A stretch of 11,710 bases of DNA from GCA-002697625 sp002697625. GTDB lineage: Bacteria; Bacteroidota; Bacteroidia; Flavobacteriales; BACL11. This document shows positions 1-7,294 of this stretch, one piece after another (positions within the stretch are counted from its first letter, which is position 1; each line of letters opens with the position of its first letter). The notes under the pieces were generated by a model. The model saw only the letters and a program-made list of their open reading frames with translations. It was not told where the DNA came from and searched no databases. Position numbers and translations under genes: made by a program. Location: NCBI GenBank assembly GCA_964004625.1, contig CAXFOB010000015.1:1-11710 (forward strand). The letters run 5' to 3'.

Positions 1-1427
1 CTACCTCCTGACAAACCAGAAATACTATCTCCAAATCCAATAGGAGTATAACTACCATCAAACCACTCGTACGAATATGCAGGGGTACCACCAGATGTAG
101 AAGCATTAGCAGAACCACTACTATCTCCAAAACACAAATACAAGGAATCTGTTCCGGATGTAAGTTGTAGTGGGAAGTTAGGAGCGTTTACAGTAATAGA
201 ATCTACTATTTCACAATTCCCATTATCTGAAATTGATATTCCGTAAGTACCAGCACCAAGATTACTAAAAACAGTATCGTAAGGTTGTGGATTTGTATTT
301 AAGATACCATCAATATAGAAACTATAAATAGATGTAGAATTGTTTAATTGTTCTAAGGTAATAACACCATCTGTATCTCCATAACAACTAACATGATTAA
401 TATGATAATTAAAAGACGCTAAACCAACAAACTGCACTGTATCATGACAAATATCAGGGCCTGGTTGGCCATTCATAGTCATAGGTGTACTATCTACCAT
501 TGTCACTACATAATTATATGTTCCTAACTGATCAGGAATTAATAAATGCTGACCACCATAAGGTAAATTAGGTGGAATAGTATCTACAGCGGCACCTCCA
601 GACCATGTAAAATGTGCTGGAGAATAAGCCTGACATCCAATCTTCACATTATCTAATCCCCAATGGTCGAATGCATTGGAAGAAGAAGATAATTGAATCC
701 ATCTAATTCTAGTAGATGTAGTTTGGGCAGCAGGAGGTAATGGTAAATTAACATGAAACCAATTTACATAGGGACTCGCAGCAGATCCTCCTACATTATT
801 TGTGTCCGGGTCCCAATAACCTGTACTATTATAAGCATAAACAGGATGAGTAGCACAATTCCCTGTTAAAGCATTAGCCTGACCAGAACCTGGAGGAGTC
901 CACGCTTGCTCAAGTGTATTATCCCAATTAAACCAAGTTAAACCTCCATCAGTTGAATATTGGATTCTAACACCTTCACAATATAAGTCTGGTCCCTCGC
1001 AAGGGCCTGGTTGAGATTGTGTAGCATACTTCATATCAAACTCCAAATTCTGACATTGAGACAAGTCAAAATCAACAGAAGTTAAATTCCGTGGGTGTGC
1101 AGCAGCATTTCCCATCCAAACATAAGCATTATTAGGAATAGGATTCGCGGGAGGAGGCCAAGCACAATGTGTAGGGTCATTTAATATTACATTTGCTGAA
1201 AGACCTGTTTGCCATCCAGTTCCAAAAGTACCTAACTCAAAGTCATTATCTAGCAGAGTAGCTTGTTGTGTAGTATAGGCATCAATCACTAAAGTGTCCC
1301 CTAATTGAAAACATCCATTTATATTTGTTGTGTCTGGCCAAATATAATTTACACCAAACACAGTACATTGTGCAAAAATACTTCCACTAACTAAAAACGC
1401 TATTAAAAAACTGTATAATTTTCTCAT
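1..1427 (-). CDS. Secreted SprB-repeat surface protein with reelin-like domain, N-terminal part (C-terminus beyond left edge)
   Basis: This frame runs open from an ATG at 1427-1425 off the left edge, giving 475 residues. Residues 1-20 (MRKLYSFLIAFLVSGSIFAQ) are a Sec signal peptide, probably cut after FA. Residues about 62-263 look like a reelin-type jelly-roll domain: an early FELGTFGTGW, a central GVRIQYSTDGGLTW, and RIRWIQLSSS followed by DHWGLDNVKIG near the end. Residues about 265-335 resemble a PKD/Ig-like fold. SprB-type repeats then begin at Cys348 (SCYGDTDGVITL, closing Cys405) and Cys432 (CFGDSSGSA, then GGTPAYSYEW), and the second runs to the edge. Many more repeats and a T9SS C-terminal domain would be expected outside the window; that is inference. 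The likely role is a cell-surface or released adhesin, possibly linked to gliding. The start lies 17 bases after the stop of the 1445-1843 gene, which suggests cotranscription. The domain calls are by eye; the repeat family is clearer than the reelin-like assignment. Confidence 0.85.
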   Translation of the reverse strand, partial: MRKLYSFLIAFLVSGSIFAQCTVFGVNYIWPDTTNINGCFQLGDTLVIDAYTTQQATLLDNDFELGTFGTGWQTGLSANVILNDPTHCAWPPPANPIPNNAYVWMGNAAAHPRNLTSVDFDLSQCQNLEFDMKYATQSQPGPCEGPDLYCEGVRIQYSTDGGLTWFNWDNTLEQAWTPPGSGQANALTGNCATHPVYAYNSTGYWDPDTNNVGGSAASPYVNWFHVNLPLPPAAQTTSTRIRWIQLSSSSNAFDHWGLDNVKIGCQAYSPAHFTWSGGAAVDTIPPNLPYGGQHLLIPDQLGTYNYVVTMVDSTPMTMNGQPGPDICHDTVQFVGLASFNYHINHVSCYGDTDGVITLEQLNNSTSIYSFYIDGILNTNPQPYDTVFSNLGAGTYGISISDNGNCEIVDSITVNAPNFPLQLTSGTDSLYLCFGDSSGSANASTSGGTPAYSYEWFDGSYTPIGFGDSISGLSGG

Positions 1428-1444
1428 ATCTTAATTTTTACCAT

Positions 1445-1843
1445 CTATTTTTTGGAAACTATTATATTATTTAAATCAAAATGAGTTAAAGACATCACTC
1501 TTGATCCTCTATTTATTTTTGAACCTATATAAAAACTCTTTTTAAAATCACAAGAACCACTTATTACCTCATTAGCAACAAGATATAATTCTCTTTTGTC
1601 CTCAATAGATTTTCCTGTTTGTTTACACACTCCATCTACCCAAACTTCTTCATGCCACATAATAGAAACAGAGTAATTATTAGCGTTAGAAATTCTGAAG
1701 GTAAGTATCTCATTACCATAACACTCAATAGTTCTTGTTTCAATCTTTACTCCATCAATTTCTGTGTAAATTTTCCAATCTGATTGTTGTGAAAACGAGA
1801 TAGTACTCCAAAATAACAGAAATAAAATAAGTGATTTTCTCAT
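1445..1843 (-). CDS. Small secreted protein of unknown function (132 aa)
   Basis: I do not recognise this family. The protein begins MRKSLILFLLFWSTISFSQQ, a clear Sec signal peptide with probable cleavage near SFS/Q at residues 18-20. The mature part of about 112 residues has alternating hydrophobic and polar stretches suggesting a beta-rich fold, for example DWKIYTEIDGVKIETRTI and ILTFRISNANNYSVSIMW. Cysteines fall at 41, 73 and 98, an odd number, so at most one disulfide can form within a chain. No lipobox, membrane segment beyond the signal, or T9SS sorting domain is visible, so it probably stays in the periplasm. It lies between two SprB-repeat genes on the same strand, 74 bases after one and 17 before the next. 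An accessory role for those proteins is possible, but only on position. A TAnnTTTG element sits 15 bases upstream of the ATG. The signal peptide and tight spacing make a real gene likely. Confidence 0.82.
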   Translation of the reverse strand: MRKSLILFLLFWSTISFSQQSDWKIYTEIDGVKIETRTIECYGNEILTFRISNANNYSVSIMWHEEVWVDGVCKQTGKSIEDKRELYLVANEVISGSCDFKKSFYIGSKINRGSRVMSLTHFDLNNIIVSKK

Positions 1844-1857
1844 AATTTAATTTTTTA

Positions 1858-1865
1858 CAAATTTA
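1858..1865 (-). promoter_or_regulatory. Putative Bacteroidota -7 promoter element
   Basis: The minus strand reads TAAATTTG, an exact match to the Bacteroidota -7 consensus TAnnTTTG, 15 bases before the ATG of the small secreted protein. No TTG is visible at the -33 position, so the match rests on one element. If it is used, the small gene and the downstream repeat protein could be transcribed separately from the large adhesin upstream. Confidence 0.35.
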
Positions 1866-1917
1866 CAAAATATTTATCTTTATATATATAATGTGTAGAT
1901 TTATATTATTAGTTCAT

Positions 1918-4900
1918 TTATCGTATCAAAGTAACGCTACCATTTTCCTCAAAATGAGACCCATCAATTCCCGTAGCTTCCATTCTATAAAAATAAACTC
2001 CCTCTTCTACATTTCTACCATTATATCCTACTCCATACCAACCTTCATTCACATCATCCCAGTGATATACTTTTTGCCCCCAACGATTAAAAATTTCTAC
2101 ATAAATTCCATTTAACATCCATTCGTTAAAATGAAAAACATCATTTACCCCATCATTATTTGGAGTAAAGACATTATACACATCATACCCTTCTACATCA
2201 ATAACTTTTATAATTGTATCGTTACAACTATTTCCTAATATACTATCATAAGCAACCATCATAACATGGTACTCTCCTTGCTGAGAAAACAACATCTGTA
2301 TATCTTGAAGATAAGTTGTTACTTTTGTAGAATCGTTATCAAAATTCCAATAATACAAATGACCTCCTAATGATGTATTTTCCGCCTGAAATTGGAACGA
2401 TTCTCTACCAAAATCAGAAACAGGCAAAAAGTCAGCAATGATCTGATCGGGTTCGGTCACAACAAAAATAGTATCTTGAAAACAACTATTAAAATCTGTA
2501 ACTGAAACAACATAACTTTCCGATTCTAAATCATACAACGTAAAAGATGTTAACTGATTTACTTGACCCTGTTGCAATATTGTGTTATCCAATTCAATTT
2601 CATAATAATAAGGAGCTGTACCACTTAAAATATTTAAATCCATAATTCCATCATTCGACTGAAAACAAGTTAAATTTGAAATAGTATTATGAATCTGAAT
2701 TTCACCAGGTTCTCCTAATTTTACAGAATATAAGGTGTCTGAATGACAATTGTTTTCATCCACAACCCAAACAGAATAATCAGAAGAGGGTAAACTAGAA
2801 ATAGTGTTTCCTAAAGTAGAGTACAGATTATTTTCCTCATCAGAAACATAAACAGTATAAGCAGGTATCCCTCCAAATACAGAAAAGGTAAACTCACCTA
2901 ATCTGTCTCTAAAACAAATATTATCTATTACATTTACCACATCCACTATAATTTCAGATGATTCTTTCATGACAACGGTATCTATAGCCGGACCACAATT
3001 AAAACTATCCGAAACATAAACCAGATAATTTCCTGCAGATAATTCAGTTGCATTTTGTAAAACTGAAACAGTATCTGAATTCATATCTAACCAAACATAA
3101 CTATAATTAGGCATACCACCAATAGTTGTTGTGGTCAAAACTCCGTCACTTCCATTAAAACAACTAGCAATATCTACAATTGAGGATTGTGTTTGAATTG
3201 GTTCTGTAAGTTCGACTAAGTCTATAGTGTCTATTTTCGTACATAAAACGGAATCCGTAATGCTAATAATATGAGGTACTGCATATAAATCAGAAATTGA
3301 ATTTGTTGTTTCTAATGTAGGAAGCCATAAATAGTTATAAGGAGCAACGCCACCAATTACTGAGACTGAAAGATGACCATCATTTCCTTCAAAACAACTA
3401 ATATTACGTATAGAATCATGCTGAATTATAATCTCATCATATTGATTAATATTTACAATTGCACTATCCAAACATCCATAAGAATCCATTACATAAATAT
3501 TGTATTTACCTGCATTTAAATTAGAAAAAGAATCTAATAAAGACCAAGACAGCATACTATCAATAGAATACTGTAAAGGATCATCTCCTCCATCCAAATC
3601 TATATTTATAAAACCTGTGTGAGCTTCAAAACAAATAGAGCTGGAAGAATAATATATAGAATCGAATGATAAAGGGTTATTAGCATTTAAAGCATCTACA
3701 ATTGTTACACTTTGAGTAACCCAAACCGGGGATGCACTACAAAAATTAGCATCTGTAACATCAATAAAAATTGTATCGTAAGTCAGATTAAAAATTGTAT
3801 CTCCAAAACCTGCTCCTGAATTGCCAGAGAAGCCTGAAAAAGAAGTCCACATATGGTTAAAAGGAGGTGTTCCCCCTATTATTTCTAAATAAATCTCTCC
3901 ATCACTTGAAACTCCCATACAAGTTTCTGATTTTTTGGCAAGAATATCAAATTGTAATGTATCTGGATGTTCTATAAAAATACTATCAGCAGTAGAGCAT
4001 GAAACAGAATCAGAAACTACAATATAATACCAGTCACTACTCAAACTATCAATTACTTTTGTAGAATCTGATGTAGACCATAAATATGAATAATTAGGAA
4101 CACCACCCTGTACAAAAACTTCTACGTCAGCATTACTACCATTATAACAACTAATTGGTTGAACGCTAAAAGAATCTATTCTTAATGAGGAATCCTCTAT
4201 AATTATAGTATCAGTAATGACACAAGCATTACCATCAACTACTTGAATTTCATAAACTGCATTACATAACGAATATAATGTATCAGAAGAAGATAAAACT
4301 CCTAGTGGTATATTATTTTCTAAATCTTTTAAATAATAATAGTAAGGAGCAGTTCCTCCTGATGGAGTATTTGATAAATATATTGATCCATTACAAGAAT
4401 CTCCAATTATACATCTAACATCATCTACTACTGGAGGGTCAAATGAGATTTCAGATGGCTCATCAATAAATTTTACTGCAGAAGAATCGACACATGTTCC
4501 AGAGTTGGAAGTAGCAATTACCCCATAAAACCCAGAGATAAGGTTGTTAAAATAATCTCCAGTATCTAATATTACCTGAGGAGTAAAGAATGTATATCTA
4601 TGTAGCTCGTAAGAATAACAATTATTCGGATAATATACCTTAAAAGTACCATTCGAATCTCCATTACAAACTACATCTGTAACTCCTACTGTTAAATTTA
4701 TATTCGGAGTGGAATCTGCTTCTAAAGTAATTTCAACACTATCTATACAAGTATTGGTGTCTTCAATATGAATTAAATAATCTCCTCTAGTAAGCGAATC
4801 AAACACATTTGTTATCTGGCTTGTAATGAAAGTATCAATAGTATATGAACTTATAGAATTTACTGGAGTTGAGAACACAGAAATTTGTCCATCAAAACCA

Positions 4901-7194
4901 CAACAACTTTCATTTCGCATGACTATCGAATCTATTTTAGGATTAGGAGTTTTTCCTATATAGATATTGCCATAATTGTTCACACAGAGAGAGTCATCTC
5001 TTATAATTAAATGATAATTCCCTTCAGATAAAGAATCAATTAAAATAGTATCTGAATAAATAATATTTGAAAAATTTACTCCATCATCTATTGAATATTG
5101 ATATCCACCAAACCCATTTTGAGCAATAATAGAAATCCAACCATCATTTAATCGGCAAGTTTCTAAAGAAGAGTCTACTTCTAAAACTAGATCAGATGTC
5201 AAACTTACATTAATAGAATCCAAAGAAACGGAACAATTTAAACCATCAGAAACCAACATGTAAAAATAATTTGAACTTAAACCAGAAAACAGATTGGAGA
5301 ATTGAAATACTGTATCCAAACTATAATTGAGAGGAGTAAAATTAGAAGAAGCAAACACCTCTATACTTCCTAACGAAGTTGCACAAACCTCATCTACAAT
5401 ATTTACAGAATCAATACTCAAATCATTTTCTACAATCTGAATGTATTGATTAGAAAAACAAGAAATAAATCCATCTCCTGTATCGATTTCTACAGAATAA
5501 TTATACCATCCCGAAGGGTACAATTGTGATGTATCGCCTGTAGAAAATATATCAGATCCTATTAATACTCTATAAACATATGAAGAGTCTGTATTAGAAG
5601 TTTGCAAACTAAATGATGTAGTTGTACCAGCACAAATAGTATCTCCATAAATAGAGTATACATCTATTTGAGGAGTAAGTATAGAAAAACTAATTGTTGT
5701 ATCAGGACAAGCATTTGGGACTCCAAGGTTAAATGCATTAAAAGTATAGTTTCCTTCTGGAAGATTAAACGCGAACGTATCCATACTTAATGTGTCTCCA
5801 AAAGAGTTTAACCATGCGAATAATGGATAGGAATTGTTTGTTTTTGTAACAATAGCGAGTCCACTACTATCCAAATCACAGAAGATGTTTGATACTTCCA
5901 CTTCTGGAATACATGCAGGTTCAAAATCTACTACATCACATATTAAAACATTACACCCATTCGCATCTACAATACTATCACAATAAGTCCCTACACACAA
6001 ATTATTGATAACGGGTAAGTTAGATGTAAATCCTGATGGGCCCGACCAAAAATGAGATATCGGAGCAACTCCACCATTTATATTGGTTATGATTTCTCCA
6101 TTACAACTTGTAGAATTAGTAGTAAACATAACACTGTTATTAGAATTTATCTGTGTAGGATCTTGAACATTTATTGGAGGTGAGAATGATACACAACCAC
6201 TAGCATCTATTATTGTATATCTGTAAACACCAGCGTACAGATTTGTAAATGTGTAAAATGTATCTGTAAGAGTTATGGAAATCACTGTATTCCAATTCAT
6301 AGTTAAAGAATCCTGCAGCTCTAATTGATAAATAAAAGGAGCAATTCCAAAAACAGAATTAACTAGAATTTGCCCATTTGCATCTCCAAAACAAACGGGA
6401 GGAATAGAACTAAATGATCCTAATCCACAAGCCTGATTTGCATTTAGAGTTATTGTGTCATAATAAATACAACCTACAGAATCTGTAATCTGTAAATGAT
6501 ATATTCCAGAAAATAAATTTGTTAAATTCTGAATAGTAGAACTATATCCATTAGGACCTTGCCAACTAAAAGTATAAGGAAAACTACCACCAGAAGGAGA
6601 AATACTTATAGCTCCATCTGGTACAAGAGGAGTTGTTGTTGATTGGACTGTTACAGAATTTATTATTGGTGATGGCTCATTTACTATAATAGTACTAAGA
6701 GGATATCCTATGGTATCAAAACATTGATTTACTGTGTCTTCTAGAATAACTCTAAAAGTATCTGCTGGTAAACTTGTAAATGCAACATTAGTAACAGTTG
6801 TATATTGTCCAGGAGCTGGAACTTGACCGACTGATTGCCAACCGCCATTTAAAGGAAAATTAGAATTATACATTTCTAGATAATAATGATAAATTCCTCC
6901 ACCACTATCTACTTGTACAGTTACTATTGCATCATTTGCTCCAAAGCATTGTACATCAGTTAAAGAAACCAAACTTAAATTACAAATAGTATTGTTTATG
7001 TAATTTTCTGAAATAGTAGTGTCAGAAGTATAAATATTATCTCCGTTAGGACCCACAGCAGAATTAGCAGCAATGATTGGCTCTAAAGGGACTAAAATCA
7101 AAAGAAAATAGATAGAAACAATAGATAAAAATGAAAGAAACTTTCTATAAAGTTTCTCTAATTTATTAACATTTTTATGAAAATTCACACTCAT
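1918..7194 (-). CDS. Giant SprB-repeat adhesin-like protein with T9SS type B sorting domain (1758 aa)
   Basis: This complete 1758-residue protein should be exported by Sec and then by the type IX secretion system to the cell surface or medium. Residues 1-43 form a signal peptide with an unusually long basic n-region, a hydrophobic core at about 20-41, and probable cleavage near IIAANSA. About 18 SprB-type units of roughly 83 residues follow from about 90 to 1580; strong examples open SCFEGNDGHLSVSVIGG (1266 on) and SCFNGSDGVL (1344 on). Residues about 1586-1665 form a PKD-like domain with YYWNFDNDST. The end, about 1673-1758, is a textbook gliding-motility-associated C-terminal (CHU_C, T9SS type B) domain: NVFTPNNDGVNDVF, IFNRWGQKVY, GVYFYR and terminal VTLIR. 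The repeat family is named for SprB, the mobile gliding adhesin of Flavobacterium johnsoniae, but such proteins also occur in non-gliders. The ATG at 7194 is used because the next Met is residue 108, well inside the mature protein. The promoter region is shared with the divergent helicase gene. Confidence 0.95.
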   Translation of the reverse strand: MSVNFHKNVNKLEKLYRKFLSFLSIVSIYFLLILVPLEPIIAANSAVGPNGDNIYTSDTTISENYINNTICNLSLVSLTDVQCFGANDAIVTVQVDSGGGIYHYYLEMYNSNFPLNGGWQSVGQVPAPGQYTTVTNVAFTSLPADTFRVILEDTVNQCFDTIGYPLSTIIVNEPSPIINSVTVQSTTTPLVPDGAISISPSGGSFPYTFSWQGPNGYSSTIQNLTNLFSGIYHLQITDSVGCIYYDTITLNANQACGLGSFSSIPPVCFGDANGQILVNSVFGIAPFIYQLELQDSLTMNWNTVISITLTDTFYTFTNLYAGVYRYTIIDASGCVSFSPPINVQDPTQINSNNSVMFTTNSTSCNGEIITNINGGVAPISHFWSGPSGFTSNLPVINNLCVGTYCDSIVDANGCNVLICDVVDFEPACIPEVEVSNIFCDLDSSGLAIVTKTNNSYPLFAWLNSFGDTLSMDTFAFNLPEGNYTFNAFNLGVPNACPDTTISFSILTPQIDVYSIYGDTICAGTTTSFSLQTSNTDSSYVYRVLIGSDIFSTGDTSQLYPSGWYNYSVEIDTGDGFISCFSNQYIQIVENDLSIDSVNIVDEVCATSLGSIEVFASSNFTPLNYSLDTVFQFSNLFSGLSSNYFYMLVSDGLNCSVSLDSINVSLTSDLVLEVDSSLETCRLNDGWISIIAQNGFGGYQYSIDDGVNFSNIIYSDTILIDSLSEGNYHLIIRDDSLCVNNYGNIYIGKTPNPKIDSIVMRNESCCGFDGQISVFSTPVNSISSYTIDTFITSQITNVFDSLTRGDYLIHIEDTNTCIDSVEITLEADSTPNINLTVGVTDVVCNGDSNGTFKVYYPNNCYSYELHRYTFFTPQVILDTGDYFNNLISGFYGVIATSNSGTCVDSSAVKFIDEPSEISFDPPVVDDVRCIIGDSCNGSIYLSNTPSGGTAPYYYYLKDLENNIPLGVLSSSDTLYSLCNAVYEIQVVDGNACVITDTIIIEDSSLRIDSFSVQPISCYNGSNADVEVFVQGGVPNYSYLWSTSDSTKVIDSLSSDWYYIVVSDSVSCSTADSIFIEHPDTLQFDILAKKSETCMGVSSDGEIYLEIIGGTPPFNHMWTSFSGFSGNSGAGFGDTIFNLTYDTIFIDVTDANFCSASPVWVTQSVTIVDALNANNPLSFDSIYYSSSSICFEAHTGFINIDLDGGDDPLQYSIDSMLSWSLLDSFSNLNAGKYNIYVMDSYGCLDSAIVNINQYDEIIIQHDSIRNISCFEGNDGHLSVSVIGGVAPYNYLWLPTLETTNSISDLYAVPHIISITDSVLCTKIDTIDLVELTEPIQTQSSIVDIASCFNGSDGVLTTTTIGGMPNYSYVWLDMNSDTVSVLQNATELSAGNYLVYVSDSFNCGPAIDTVVMKESSEIIVDVVNVIDNICFRDRLGEFTFSVFGGIPAYTVYVSDEENNLYSTLGNTISSLPSSDYSVWVVDENNCHSDTLYSVKLGEPGEIQIHNTISNLTCFQSNDGIMDLNILSGTAPYYYEIELDNTILQQGQVNQLTSFTLYDLESESYVVSVTDFNSCFQDTIFVVTEPDQIIADFLPVSDFGRESFQFQAENTSLGGHLYYWNFDNDSTKVTTYLQDIQMLFSQQGEYHVMMVAYDSILGNSCNDTIIKVIDVEGYDVYNVFTPNNDGVNDVFHFNEWMLNGIYVEIFNRWGQKVYHWDDVNEGWYGVGYNGRNVEEGVYFYRMEATGIDGSHFEENGSVTLIR
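2455..6927 (-). repeat. Protein-level tandem array of about 18 SprB-type units inside the large adhesin
   Basis: Units open at residues 93, about 185, 268, 364, 439, 521, 604, 680, 764, 843, 928, 1016, 1092, 1188, 1267, 1345, 1427 and 1510, a mean step near 83. The usual pattern is Cys, then a short N/D/G-rich turn (CFNGSDG, CYNGSNA), a strand, GG.APY or GG.PNYSY and often W, then SAG.Y.V.V.D or similar and a second Cys about 50-65 residues after the first. Examples of pairs are 1016/1066, 1267/1318, 1345/1400, 1427/1483 and 1510/1571. Unit 2 lacks the first Cys, and units 4, 9, 10 and 11 have extra ones. The units have diverged at the DNA level; I see no long identical nucleotide repeats. 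The pairing suggests one disulfide per unit, which is inference. Confidence 0.85.
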
Positions 7195-7215
7195 CTATCT
7201 GATTTTGTTAATTTA

Positions 7216-7223
7216 CAAACATA
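7216..7223 (-). promoter_or_regulatory. Putative -7 promoter element of the giant adhesin gene
   Basis: The minus strand reads TATGTTTG, matching TAnnTTTG exactly, 21 bases before the ATG at 7194. A start about 7 bases downstream would leave a leader near 14 bases. No TTG is visible at the -33 position. The element lies in the 100-base divergent spacer shared with the helicase gene. Confidence 0.45.
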
Positions 7224-7266
7224 CAAAAACTTTATTATTTTAAGACCTTCTATCTAACGAAATCCT

Positions 7267-7274
7267 TAAATTTG
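7267..7274 (+). promoter_or_regulatory. Putative -7 promoter element of the uvrD-type helicase gene
   Basis: TAAATTTG matches TAnnTTTG exactly and ends 20 bases before the helicase ATG at 7295. No convincing -33 TTG is present. The leader would be about 13 bases and carries no Shine-Dalgarno-like sequence, as is common in Bacteroidota. Confidence 0.45.
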
Positions 7275-7294
7275 AAATTCCTTAAAACGAGATA

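Noticed and set aside
1365..1427. Lipoprotein signal (Cys21 after FAQ) in the left-edge protein
   Set aside because: A lipobox needs a small residue before the Cys; here it is Gln. An ordinary signal peptidase I site fits better.
1844..1917. Terminator between the giant protein gene and the small secreted protein gene
   Set aside because: The 74 bases are almost purely A/T with an alternating TA run and no stable stem followed by a T-run on the minus strand.
1891..2115. Open frame of 74 codons on the plus strand
   Set aside because: It lies antisense to the conserved T9SS sorting domain of the giant protein and its translation shows no recognisable domain or convincing signal peptide.
2455..6927. 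Periodic pattern that could suggest a CRISPR or DNA satellite array
   Set aside because: The period of about 250 bases exists only at protein level; the nucleotide sequence of the units has diverged and there are no identical direct repeats with spacers.
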